Below the pieces are notes generated by a model. That model saw only the letters and a program-made list of their open reading frames with translations, did no database searches and was not told the origin of the DNA. Shown in pieces: positions 24,641-32,352 of a stretch of 64,000 nucleotides of DNA. The stretch comes from Rhodocyclales bacterium (GTDB taxonomy: Bacteria; Pseudomonadota; Gammaproteobacteria; Burkholderiales; Rhodocyclaceae): NCBI GenBank assembly GCA_016235745.1, contig JACRJA010000069.1, positions 32,113-96,112 on the forward strand. Direction: 5' to 3'. The translations under genes were made by a program, and so were the position numbers. Position 1 is the stretch's first letter; each line of letters opens with the position of its first letter.

Positions 24641-25576
24641 TCAGACCACCGCCTCTTCCTTCTTCTTCGCCGGTTTGACCAGATCCTCGCGCGTGACGCC
24701 GAACCACATCACGAGCGCGGCCGAGACGAAGATCGACGAATAGATGCCGAAGACGATGCCGATGGTCAGCGCGAGCGCGAAGTAGTGCAGCGTCTCGCCA
24801 CCGAAGAGCAGGATCGTCACCACCATCGCCAGGGTGCTCGCGTGCGTGATGATCGTGCGCGACATCGTGGCGGTGATGGCGTGATCGAGCACCTCGGGCG
24901 TGTCCATCTTGCCGCGGCGCTGCCTGAAGACCTCGCGCACGCGGTCGAAGATGACCACCGTCTCGTTGACCGAATAGCCGAGCACGGCGAGCACCGCCGC
25001 GAGCACCGAGAGCGAGAATTCCCACTGGAAGGCGGCAAAAGCCCCAAGGATGATCACCACGTCGTGGAGGTTGGCGATGATGGCCGACACGGCGAAGCGC
25101 CACTCGAAGCGCATCGCCAGATAGGCGACGATGCCCAGCACCACGAAAGCGAGCGCCATGAGCCCGTTGGTGGCGAGTTCCTTGCCCACCTGCGGCCCGA
25201 CGAATTCGACGCGGCGCACCTCGAAGCTCGCTCCAGGAACCCGTGAGAGCAGCTCGCGGACGCGATCGGCCGCCTGCGCGCTCTCGCCGTCACCTAGATG
25301 CGGCAAGCGGATGAGGAGGTCGCGCGCCGAGCCGAAGTTCTGCACCTGGGCTTCGCGCAGCCCCGCCTGGGAAAGCACTCCGCGCACCGCGTCGAGTGCG
25401 ACGGCCTCGCTTGCCCGCACTTCCACCAGCGTGCCGCCCGTGAACTCGATCGAGAGGTTCAGGCCGCGAAACACGAGAAAGAGCACGGCGGCCACAAAGG
25501 TGATGAGCGACACGGCGTTGAACCACAGGGCGTGCCGCATGAAGGGGATGTCTTGGCGCGGATGAAAGAATTCCAT
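24641..25576 (-). CDS. secF: Protein translocase subunit SecF
   Basis: SecF works with SecD as a proton-driven accessory that pulls secreted proteins into the periplasm. The 311-residue product has an N-terminal transmembrane helix, a small periplasmic domain (from GLNLSIEFTGGTLVEVR) and five further helices, with the motif VLGYSVNETVVIFDR in the membrane part. It ends with a lysine- and glutamate-rich tail. It follows secD by 12 bases on the same strand. Confidence 0.97.
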   Translation of the reverse strand: MEFFHPRQDIPFMRHALWFNAVSLITFVAAVLFLVFRGLNLSIEFTGGTLVEVRASEAVALDAVRGVLSQAGLREAQVQNFGSARDLLIRLPHLGDGESAQAADRVRELLSRVPGASFEVRRVEFVGPQVGKELATNGLMALAFVVLGIVAYLAMRFEWRFAVSAIIANLHDVVIILGAFAAFQWEFSLSVLAAVLAVLGYSVNETVVIFDRVREVFRQRRGKMDTPEVLDHAITATMSRTIITHASTLAMVVTILLFGGETLHYFALALTIGIVFGIYSSIFVSAALVMWFGVTREDLVKPAKKKEEAVV

Positions 25577-25588
25577 GGGACGCTCCGT

Positions 25589-27427
25589 TCAGCCGATCGA
25601 GACGTGGGCGACGCGCTTCTTGCCGCCATAGGTGAAGTTGACCAGCATGCGCGACACCAGGATGGCCGAGAACATGGAGGTGAGAATACCCAGGCAGTGC
25701 ACCACGGCGAAGCCGCGCACCGGGCCGGAACCGAAGACCAGGAGCGCCACCCCGGCGATGAGGGTGGTCACGTTGGAGTCGAGGATGGTGGCAAACGCTC
25801 GCTCATAGCCGGCGGCGATCGCCATCTGCGGCGAGACGCCCAGGCGCAATTCCTCGCGGATGCGCTCGTTGATGAGGACGTTGGCGTCGATCGCCATGCC
25901 CAGCGTGAGCGCCATCGCCGCGATCCCCGGCAGGGTGAGCGTGGCCTGCAAGAGCGACAGCAGCGCCACGAGGAGCATGAGGTTGGCTGCCAGCGCCACC
26001 ACCGAATAGAAGCCGATGCGCTGGTAATAGACGATCATGAAGACGGCGATGATCGCGAAGCCCCACAGCGTGGCGTGCACGCCGCGCTCGATGTTTTCCT
26101 TGCCGAGGCTGGGGCCGACGGTGCGCTCCTCGACGATGCGCATCGGGGCGGCGAGGCTGCCGGCGCGCAGCAGCAGCGCGATGTCGCGCGCTTCTTCCAC
26201 CGTCATCGCCCCCGAGATCTGCACCCGGCCGCCCGTGATCTCGCTGCGGATCACCGGGGCGGTGATCACTTCGGCTTGCCCCCGCTCGATGAGCAGGATC
26301 GCCATGCGCTTGCCGACGTTGTCGCGGGTGACGTCGCGGAAAATGCGCGCGCCGGCCGAATCGAGCGTCAGGTGAACGGCGGGTTCGCCGGTCTGCCCGT
26401 CGAAGCCGGGCTGGGCGTCGGTGAGCCGCTCGCCGGTGAGCACGACGTCCTTCTTCACCAGGATGGGGCGGCCGTTGCGCTCGTAGAGAAGCTCGGTGCC
26501 CAGTGGCACGCGACCGGCGATCGCCTCTTCCAGCGCGCCCGGCGTGTCGTCGACCAGGCGCACTTCCAGCGTGGCCGTGCGCCCGAGAATGTCCTTGGCC
26601 TTGGCCACGTCCTGTACGCCGGGCAGCTGCACGACGATGCGCTCTGCTCCCTGCTGCTGGATGACCGGCTCGGCCACGCCCAGCTCGTTGATGCGGTTGT
26701 GCAGCGTCGTGATGTTCTGCTTGAGGGCGAATTCACGCAGGGTCTTTTCCGCCGCGGGGGTGAGGCGCGCGACGAGCTCTACCGCCTCGCCCTGGGCCGA
26801 CACGTCGATGGCCAAGTCGGGCACGTTCTTGGCGATCACCCGCCGTGCCGCTTCGGCGCTGGATTCGTCGGCGAAGCGCGCTTCGATCAGCCGGCCGTTG
26901 CGCGCGATTCCCTGGTGACGGATCTTCTCGGCCCGCATGAGCGAGCGCAGATCGGCCCCGATGGCGTCGAGCCGCTTGGTCACGGCGCCTTCCATGTCCA
27001 CTTCGAGCAGGAAGTGGACCCCGCCGCGCAGGTCGAGCCCGAGATACATCGGTTTGGCGCCCAGGCGTGCGAGCCACTCGGGCGTGCCGGGCAGGAGGTT
27101 GAGCGCGACGATCGCCTCGGGCTTTGCCGGATTGGGATTGAGCTCGGCTTCGATCAGGTCTTTGGCCCGGATCTGGGTTTCGGTATCGGCGAACCGCACC
27201 CGCAGGGTCCCGGCTTCGAAGAGGAAGCCTTGGTGGACGAGCCCGGCCGCGCTCAGCTTCGGCTCCAGCCGGGCGGCGAGTGTCGGGGCGTCGAACGGGG
27301 CGCCGGGCCTCGCCGGGGTGATCTGCACGGCGGGGATCTCGCCGAAGAGGTTCGGTGCGGCGTAGATCGCCCCCAGCAGCAGCACGAAGGCGATCAGCAG
27401 GTTCTTCCACAGGGGGTAGCGGTTCAT
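25589..27427 (-). CDS. secD: Protein translocase subunit SecD
   Basis: SecD is the larger half of the SecDF complex. The 612-residue product has an N-terminal helix, a long periplasmic region with the P1 head and the DLRGGVHFLLEVD segment, then five helices with GIAAMALTLGMAIDANVLI, a conserved motif of the RND-like core. Length matches the proteobacterial family. It lies 15 bases downstream of yajC, giving the standard yajC-secD-secF operon. Confidence 0.97.
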   Translation of the reverse strand: MNRYPLWKNLLIAFVLLLGAIYAAPNLFGEIPAVQITPARPGAPFDAPTLAARLEPKLSAAGLVHQGFLFEAGTLRVRFADTETQIRAKDLIEAELNPNPAKPEAIVALNLLPGTPEWLARLGAKPMYLGLDLRGGVHFLLEVDMEGAVTKRLDAIGADLRSLMRAEKIRHQGIARNGRLIEARFADESSAEAARRVIAKNVPDLAIDVSAQGEAVELVARLTPAAEKTLREFALKQNITTLHNRINELGVAEPVIQQQGAERIVVQLPGVQDVAKAKDILGRTATLEVRLVDDTPGALEEAIAGRVPLGTELLYERNGRPILVKKDVVLTGERLTDAQPGFDGQTGEPAVHLTLDSAGARIFRDVTRDNVGKRMAILLIERGQAEVITAPVIRSEITGGRVQISGAMTVEEARDIALLLRAGSLAAPMRIVEERTVGPSLGKENIERGVHATLWGFAIIAVFMIVYYQRIGFYSVVALAANLMLLVALLSLLQATLTLPGIAAMALTLGMAIDANVLINERIREELRLGVSPQMAIAAGYERAFATILDSNVTTLIAGVALLVFGSGPVRGFAVVHCLGILTSMFSAILVSRMLVNFTYGGKKRVAHVSIG

Positions 27428-27442
27428 GGGGAGGGGGACGCT

Positions 27443-27769
27443 TCAGAGGTTTTTCAGCGTGCCCTTGGGCAGCACGGCGGCGATGGTGGGTTTTTGCACC
27501 GTTACTTCCACCCCTTTGGCGATCTCGACGCGCACGAAGTCGTCCTCGATCGCGGTGACGCGTCCGGCAATGCCGCCCTGGGTGATCACCTCGTCGCCTT
27601 TGGCGAGCGCCTGGATCATGGCCTTGTGTTCTTTTGCCCGCTTCATCTGCGGCCGCACCATGAGGAACCACAGCACGACGAACATCAGGATGATGGGCAG
27701 CAGCTGCATCAGCCCGCCGGTGGGATCGGCGCTGGGGGCGGCTTGGGCGTAGGCGTTAGTGATGAACAT
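27443..27769 (-). CDS. yajC: Sec translocon accessory protein YajC
   Basis: YajC is a small single-pass protein that associates with SecDF and SecYEG. The 108-residue product has a hydrophobic helix at about residues 18-38 (LMQLLPIILMFVVLWFLMV), then RPQMKRAKEH and a small soluble domain with the typical GDEVITQGGIAGRV. It begins the yajC-secD-secF operon and has a strong AGGAG ribosome-binding site. Confidence 0.96.
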   Translation of the reverse strand: MFITNAYAQAAPSADPTGGLMQLLPIILMFVVLWFLMVRPQMKRAKEHKAMIQALAKGDEVITQGGIAGRVTAIEDDFVRVEIAKGVEVTVQKPTIAAVLPKGTLKNL

Positions 27770-27799
27770 GAGGGAGACTCCTCGAAAGGGGAAAAGGAA

Positions 27800-27808
27800 A
27801 TTGTACCA
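27800..27808 (-). promoter_or_regulatory. Candidate extended -10 promoter of yajC-secDF
   Basis: Read on the minus strand, TGGTACAAT (TG, G, TACAAT) lies about 30 bases before the yajC start. There is no clear -35 box at the right distance. It is the best promoter candidate between yajC and the response regulator gene. Confidence 0.45.
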
Positions 27809-27858
27809 TCCGCAGGGAAAGCTTCGTCTTTAGGTAATTTTCATGATCCCTCGCGGCG

Positions 27859-28389
27859 CTACTGGGTCAGGCCGAGGCGCTGCATCCAGTAGCGCAGCTT
27901 GGCGAGCGTCCAGCCCAGCTCGCGTGCGGTCCGGCTCTGGTTCCAGCGGTTGCGCTCGAGGGCGGCGCGCAAGTCCTCGGGGGCGACGGGGGCGTCGTGA
28001 TCCGGCGGACATTGGGCGAAGCCTTCGAGGAGATGGGCGAGGCGTTCGATGCGCAAGGGTTTGGTGAGAAAGTCGTGCGCCCCGAGCTTGACGGCTTGGA
28101 CCGCGGTGTCGATGTCGCCGTAGGCGGTGAGCACGACCACGGGGGTGAGGGGGCGGCGCTCGCGGGCGTGGCGCACGAGCTCTAGCCCGTTGCCGTCCGG
28201 AAGGCGCAGATCGGTGAGGATGAGATGATACGGCGTGGCGGTATCGTCGAGCACGCGGCGGGCGCCAGCGCAGTCCCCGACGGCGTCGGCCTGCCAGCCA
28301 TGACGCTGCAGCGCGAGCGTGAGCAGCGTGCGCAGGTCCGGTTCGTCGTCGATGAGCAGGGCACGGGGCATGGCAGCGTCGGTTGTCAT
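27859..28389 (-). CDS. Orphan two-domain response regulator (receiver plus Fis-type helix-turn-helix)
   Basis: The 176-residue product has a receiver domain with the acidic pair D14/D15, phosphoacceptor D60, T88 and K110 all present, then a short linker and a Fis-type helix-turn-helix at about residues 137-176. The C-terminal pattern RWNQSRTAREL and TLAKLRYWMQRLGL resembles the DNA-binding end of PilR/NtrC-type activators, yet the AAA+ sigma-54 domain is absent. Two-domain proteins of this size are known as the RegA/PrrA/ActR group. No histidine kinase gene is nearby. It lies between yajC and a divergent hydroxybutyryl-CoA dehydrogenase gene. Start at 28389 is chosen because the receiver begins there; the upstream extension is non-conserved-looking. 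Target genes are unknown. Confidence 0.85.
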   Translation of the reverse strand: MTTDAAMPRALLIDDEPDLRTLLTLALQRHGWQADAVGDCAGARRVLDDTATPYHLILTDLRLPDGNGLELVRHARERRPLTPVVVLTAYGDIDTAVQAVKLGAHDFLTKPLRIERLAHLLEGFAQCPPDHDAPVAPEDLRAALERNRWNQSRTARELGWTLAKLRYWMQRLGLTQ

Positions 28390-28445
28390 GCTTTTCCCAT
28401 GATAATGGAGGCAGGGCGCGGCGGCAAGCGCTTCGTCCTGCCCTA

Positions 28446-28486
28446 TGCTACACTGCACTGCAGCAAATGCGCCGAAGGCCGGCGCA
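28446..28486 (+). promoter_or_regulatory. Candidate promoter and 5' UTR hairpin of the hydroxybutyryl-CoA dehydrogenase gene
   Basis: TGCTACACT at 28446-28454 has the extended -10 shape. Downstream, in the presumed leader, TGCGCCG (28468-28474) and CGGCGCA (28480-28486) can form a 7-bp hairpin with a 5-base loop. A role for the hairpin is unknown. Confidence 0.4.
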
Positions 28487-28516
28487 CGTTTTCCACCAAC
28501 CAGAGAGGAGTCATCT

Positions 28517-29365
28517 ATGCAGACCATCTTCATCGTCGGCGCAGGAACGATGGGCAGCGGCATCGCCCAGGTCGCGGCCCAGAGCGGCTTTGCCGTGCGG
28601 CTCTACGACATTTCCGCCCAGCAGCTCGATCGGGCGCGGGCCAGCATCTCCGCCAACCTCGACCGCCTCGTGAAGAAAGAAAAACTCACGGCGGCGGACA
28701 AGGACGCGACGCTCGCGCGCATCGAGACGGTGGGACAGCTCGACGGGGTGGCCGCGGCCGATCTGGTGATCGAGGCGGCCAGCGAAAACGAGGCGCTCAA
28801 GCTTGAACTCTTCGCCAAGCTCGACGCGCTAGCCAAACCCGAGGCGATCCTCGCCTCCAACACGTCTTCCATCTCCATCACCAAGATCGCCGCGGCGACG
28901 AAGAATCCCGAGCGCGTGATCGGCATGCACTTCTTCAACCCGGTGCCGGTGATGGCGCTCATCGAGCTCATCCGCGGCCTGCAGACGTCCGACGAAACCT
29001 ACCAGAAGGCCGAGGCGATCGCCAAGGCGCTGGGCAAGACGCCGGTGGCGGTGAAGAACAGCCCGGGCTTCGTGGTCAATCGCCTGCTGTGCCCCATGAT
29101 CAACGAGGCGATCTTCGCCCTGCAAGAGGGGCTCGCGAGCGCCGAGGGGATCGACGAGGCGATGAAACTGGGGTGCAATCATCCGATCGGGCCGCTTGCA
29201 TTGGCCGACCTCATCGGGCTCGACGTGGAGCTCGCGGTGATGCAGGTGCTCTACGAGGGGTTCAAGGACCCGAAATTCCGCCCGGCGCCGCTGCTCGTGG
29301 AGATGGTCGAAGCCGGCCGGCTCGGGCGCAAGACGGGCGAGGGTTTCTATCGCTACGACAAGTGA
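28517..29365 (+). CDS. 3-hydroxybutyryl-CoA dehydrogenase
   Basis: This enzyme interconverts 3-hydroxybutyryl-CoA and acetoacetyl-CoA with NAD(P). The 282-residue single-domain-pair protein starts with the dinucleotide motif GAGTMGSG at residues 8-15 and contains GMHFFNPVPVM with the catalytic histidine, VVVNRL-like NSPGFVVNRLLCP, and the C-terminal helical domain (GLDVELAVMQVLYEGF and RKTGEGFYRYD). It is the stand-alone Hbd/PaaH type, not part of a multienzyme FadB. The gene is monocistronic, with a GAGGAG ribosome-binding site and a terminator downstream. A role in C4 acid, aromatic or fatty-acid breakdown is possible; neighbours do not settle which. Confidence 0.92.
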   Translation: MQTIFIVGAGTMGSGIAQVAAQSGFAVRLYDISAQQLDRARASISANLDRLVKKEKLTAADKDATLARIETVGQLDGVAAADLVIEAASENEALKLELFAKLDALAKPEAILASNTSSISITKIAAATKNPERVIGMHFFNPVPVMALIELIRGLQTSDETYQKAEAIAKALGKTPVAVKNSPGFVVNRLLCPMINEAIFALQEGLASAEGIDEAMKLGCNHPIGPLALADLIGLDVELAVMQVLYEGFKDPKFRPAPLLVEMVEAGRLGRKTGEGFYRYDK

Positions 29366-29417
29366 GCGCCCGGCGGCCCGGCAGCGATCGCCCTGGCTAG
29401 TCGCCGGGGCGCAGACG

Positions 29418-29448
29418 AAAAAACCGCGGCTTGAAACCGCGGTTTTTT
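29418..29448. terminator. Bidirectional intrinsic terminator between hbd-type gene and rho
   Basis: AAAAAACCGCGG (29418-29429) and its exact complement CCGCGGTTTTTT (29437-29448) enclose a 7-base loop. A and T runs on both sides let it serve the two convergent genes. Confidence 0.93.
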
Positions 29449-29508
29449 GCGCCCGAGTTTGGCGCAGGCCGGGCTGCAGGAAGCGGTTCCTGCCTTGCCC
29501 GTCCGGTC

Positions 29509-30768
29509 TCAGGCGCGGCGCATGGCGTCGAAGAACTCGGCGTTGTTCTTCGTCGCCTTGAGCTTGTCGAGGAGGAATTCCGTGGCTTCCAGGTCGTCCA
29601 TACCGTAGAGGAGCTTGCGCAGGATCCACACCTTCTGCAGGATGTCGGGCTTCATCAGCAGCTCTTCGCGCCGGGTGCCGGAGCGGTTGACGTTGATCGC
29701 CGGGTAGACCCGCTTCTCGGCCATGCGCCGGTCGAGGTGCAGCTCCATGTTGCCCGTGCCCTTGAATTCCTCGTAGATCACGTCGTCCATGCGGCTGCCG
29801 GTGTCGATGAGCGCCGTGGCGATGATGGTGAGGCTTCCCCCTTCTTCGAGGTTGCGCGCCGCGCCGAAGAAGCGCTTGGGCTTTTGCAGCGCGTTGGCGT
29901 CCACCCCGCCGGTGAGCACTTTGCCCGAGGAGGGGACGACGGTGTTGTAAGCGCGCGCCAGGCGCGTGAGCGAATCGAGCAGCACCACCACGTCGCGTTT
30001 GTGCTCGGTGAGGCGCTTGGCCTTCTCGATGACGATCTCGGCCACCTGCACGTGGCGTGAGGCCGGCTCGTCGAAGGTGGAGGCCACCACCTCGCCGCGC
30101 ACCGAGCGCTGCATTTCGGTGACCTCTTCGGGGCGCTCGTCGATCAAGAGCACGATGAGCACCACGTCGGGGTGGTTGGAGGTGATGGCGTGGGCGATGT
30201 GCTGCAGCATCACGGTCTTCCCCGTCTTGGGCGGGGCGACGATGAGGCCGCGCTGCCCCTTGCCGATGGGGGCGATGATGTCGACCACCCGTCCAGTGAG
30301 GTTTTCCTCGCTGCGGATGTCGCGCTCGAGCTTGAAGGCTTCGTTGGGGTGCAGCGGCGTGAGGTTCTCGAAGAGGATCTTGTGCTTGCACTTCTCGGGC
30401 GACTCGCCGTTGATGCGGTCGAGCTTCACCAGGGCGAAGTAGCGCTCGCCTTCCTTGGGAATGCGGATCTCGCCCTCGATGGTGTCGCCGGTGTGCAGGT
30501 TGAAGCGCCGGATCTGGGAGGGAGAGACGTAGATGTCGTCGGGGCTGGCGAGGTAGGAGGTGTCAGGCGAGCGCAGAAAGCCGTAGCCTTCGGGCAGGAC
30601 TTCCAGGACGCCTTCGCCGAAGATGGGCTCCCCTTTCTTGGCGCGGTTCTTGAGAAGAGCGAACACGAGTTCGTGTTTGCGCAGACGGTTGGCGCCTTCG
30701 ATGCCTTGTTCATTGGCTAGGGCCAAGAGCTGGCTGACGTGCAGCGACTTGAGCTCGGACAGATGCAT
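29509..30768 (-). CDS. rho: Transcription termination factor Rho
   Basis: Rho is the hexameric RNA helicase that ends transcription at rho-dependent sites. The 419-residue length is typical. The N-terminal LNALK helix bundle is followed by the RNA-binding cold-shock fold ([22 protein letters not shown]), the P-loop PPKTGKT at about residue 180, the Q-loop and R-loop segments, and the C-terminal [18 protein letters not shown]. The ATG at 30768 starts [11 protein letters not shown], the usual N-terminus; a 17-residue extension was rejected. trxA lies upstream on the same strand, a common proteobacterial pairing. Confidence 0.98.
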   Translation of the reverse strand: MHLSELKSLHVSQLLALANEQGIEGANRLRKHELVFALLKNRAKKGEPIFGEGVLEVLPEGYGFLRSPDTSYLASPDDIYVSPSQIRRFNLHTGDTIEGEIRIPKEGERYFALVKLDRINGESPEKCKHKILFENLTPLHPNEAFKLERDIRSEENLTGRVVDIIAPIGKGQRGLIVAPPKTGKTVMLQHIAHAITSNHPDVVLIVLLIDERPEEVTEMQRSVRGEVVASTFDEPASRHVQVAEIVIEKAKRLTEHKRDVVVLLDSLTRLARAYNTVVPSSGKVLTGGVDANALQKPKRFFGAARNLEEGGSLTIIATALIDTGSRMDDVIYEEFKGTGNMELHLDRRMAEKRVYPAINVNRSGTRREELLMKPDILQKVWILRKLLYGMDDLEATEFLLDKLKATKNNAEFFDAMRRA

Positions 30769-30863
30769 GGTTTTCGGTCGATGAAGGTGCTGGATGGGAT
30801 GAGATCGAAGCCGGCTCACCGCGAGGATCGCCGCGGGTCGCCGGAAGGGGAAAGCTGAAAGGT

Positions 30864-30884
30864 GGCCGGCGCGAGTGGCCGGCC
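30864..30884 (-). other. Hairpin between trxA and rho
   Basis: GGCCGGC and GCCGGCC pair around a 7-base loop in the 144-base trxA-rho spacer. Only a short pyrimidine stretch follows on the minus strand, with no clean T run, so it is a weak terminator at best; Rho genes often have attenuating leaders, so the spacer may be regulatory. Confidence 0.3.
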
Positions 30885-30912
30885 GGAAAACACCTCAGGC
30901 GCGCGGCCGGCG

Positions 30913-31239
30913 TCAGAGGTTGCTGTCGATGAACGCGGTGAGCTGGGATTTGGACAATGCCCCGACGCGGGTGGCCTCGACGTTGCCGTTCTTGAAGAGC
31001 ATCAGCGTGGGGATGCCGCGCACGCCGTATTTGGCGGGTGTGTCGGGGTTCTGGTCGATGTCGAGCTTGCAGACCTTGAGTTTGCCGGCGTATTCCTTGG
31101 CGATCTCGTCGAGGATCGGGGCGATCATCTTGCACGGGCCGCACCATTCGGCCCAGAAGTCGAGCAGCACCGGCGTCTTCGACTGCAGGACTTCCTGCTC
31201 GAAGGTGGCATCGCTCACGTGGTGGATGTGTTCACTCAT
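30913..31239 (-). CDS. trxA: Thioredoxin TrxA
   Basis: This is the general cytoplasmic dithiol reductase. The 108-residue product carries the active site WCGPC with cysteines 33 and 36, the cis-proline segment RGIPTLMLF and the [15 protein letters not shown] strand. The ATG at 31239 gives the standard length; an in-frame 20-residue extension is rejected. It is transcribed divergently from the ferredoxin gene and precedes rho. Confidence 0.97.
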   Translation of the reverse strand: MSEHIHHVSDATFEQEVLQSKTPVLLDFWAEWCGPCKMIAPILDEIAKEYAGKLKVCKLDIDQNPDTPAKYGVRGIPTLMLFKNGNVEATRVGALSKSQLTAFIDSNL

Positions 31240-31307
31240 CGTGTGTCTCGGGGGTGGTCGGGAGAGAAGGAAAGCCCCGGCCGAACGGCTGCGGGGCAAT
31301 AGGGCGT

Positions 31308-31336
31308 AACTTAGGGCATCACGGCCGCGACGTCAA
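31308..31336 (-). promoter_or_regulatory. trxAp: Sigma-70 promoter of trxA(-rho)
   Basis: On the minus strand TTGACG (31331-31336) and TAAGTT (31308-31313) are separated by exactly 17 bases, about 70 bases before the trxA start. The -35 is near consensus and the -10 keeps its most conserved positions. Confidence 0.6.
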
Positions 31337-31386
31337 GGGGTAAGAGGGCAGGAAGGGGAGGGTCGGCGCGCAAAACGCCGAAGGCG

Positions 31387-31396
31387 TGGTATAAAT
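31387..31396 (+). promoter_or_regulatory. fdxAp: Extended -10 promoter of fdxA
   Basis: TGGTATAAAT has a TG one base ahead of TATAAA, a strong extended -10, 57 bases before the fdxA start codon. No matching -35 is seen. Confidence 0.6.
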
Positions 31397-31452
31397 GCAA
31401 AAAAGAGGGCGAGCCGTTCGCCCGGCCATTGCGCACAAACAGGGGATTGCTC

Positions 31453-31776
31453 ATGACCTACGTCGTGACCGAAGCGTGCATCCGTTGCAAGTATACCGAC
31501 TGTGTGGACGTCTGTCCCGTGGATTGCTTCCGCGAGGGCCCGAACATGCTGGTGATCGATCCGGACGAGTGCATCGATTGTTCACTGTGCGTGCCGGAAT
31601 GCCCGGTGGAGGCCATCTACGCCGAAGACGACGTTCCGGCCGATCAGCGCGAGTTCATCGCGCTCAACGCGGAGCTCGCCAAGCAATGGCCGCCGATCGT
31701 GGAGCGCAAGGAGCCTTTGCCTGATGCCGACGAATGGGCCAAGGTGAAACACAAGCGCGATCAGCTCATCCGTTGA
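31453..31776 (+). CDS. fdxA: 7Fe ferredoxin FdxA ([3Fe-4S][4Fe-4S])
   Basis: This soluble electron carrier binds one 3Fe-4S and one 4Fe-4S cluster. The 107-residue product has cysteines at 9, 12 (absent from a strict CxxCxxC pattern, replaced by the typical spaced C17), 21 in [18 protein letters not shown], and a second set in [12 protein letters not shown], the arrangement of the Azotobacter FdI-like family. The ATG at 31453 gives the conserved [10 protein letters not shown]. The CBS-domain gene follows after 17 bases. Ferredoxin-NADP reductase at 23739 could be its partner. Confidence 0.95.
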   Translation: MTYVVTEACIRCKYTDCVDVCPVDCFREGPNMLVIDPDECIDCSLCVPECPVEAIYAEDDVPADQREFIALNAELAKQWPPIVERKEPLPDADEWAKVKHKRDQLIR

Positions 31777-31793
31777 ACAGCCGGGAGCCAAGC

Positions 31794-32243
31794 ATGAAAG
31801 TACGTGAAATCCTGGCGATCAAGGGAACGGCGCTCTTCACCATCACGCCGCGGCATTTCTTGTCCGATGCGGTGGCGGTGATGGTGGAGCAGGACATCGG
31901 CTCGCTGGTGGTGTTCGACGCGGGGAAGATGGCGGGGTTGCTCACCTTTCGCGAGGTGCTGGTGGCCGTGCATCACGCTTGTGCTTCCTGGGGGATGCTG
32001 ACGGTGCAGGAGGCCATGCTGCGCCAGCCCATCGTCGCCGATCCCGACATGGATCTCGACGATCTGCGCCGCCGTATGGTGGAGACGCGCCAGCGCTATT
32101 TCCCCGTGATGGAGGGCGGGACGCTGCTCGGCGTGGTGTCGTTTTATGATATCGCCAAGGCGGTGCTCGAGGAAAAGGATTTCGAGAACCGGATGCTGAA
32201 GAACTATATCCGCAATTGGCCGGGCGCCGGCGAGGAGGGTTGA
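31794..32243 (+). CDS. CBS-domain pair protein
   Basis: The 149-residue protein consists of two CBS domains (about residues 1-60 and 70-130) and little else; such pairs bind adenosyl nucleotides such as AMP, ATP or SAM and act as energy or redox sensors for partner proteins. Conserved segments are the VAVMVEQDIGSLVVFD strand-helix and the second-domain RQRYFPVMEGGTLLGVVSFYDI. It starts 17 bases after fdxA with a GGGAG ribosome-binding site, so co-transcription is likely. The partner cannot be named. Confidence 0.85.
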   Translation: MKVREILAIKGTALFTITPRHFLSDAVAVMVEQDIGSLVVFDAGKMAGLLTFREVLVAVHHACASWGMLTVQEAMLRQPIVADPDMDLDDLRRRMVETRQRYFPVMEGGTLLGVVSFYDIAKAVLEEKDFENRMLKNYIRNWPGAGEEG

Positions 32244-32352
32244 TCCAGGGATATCCAGGCCAGTCGCCCGTCAGAGGCGGCGGCAATGCCGGGAGGAGGG
32301 ATCGTGGCCGTGGGGGTCTGCCCGCGGCATGGTCCAAGGTGGAGGAGTATCC

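Noticed and set aside
25298..27892. An 864-codon open frame on the + strand across secF, secD and yajC
   Set aside because: It is the antisense shadow of the secDF operon. High GC removes stop codons in such frames; the composition is His/Gly/Glu-rich and resembles no protein family. The same holds for other long antisense frames over ftsI-murE, mraY-murD, leuB-asd and dnaJ.
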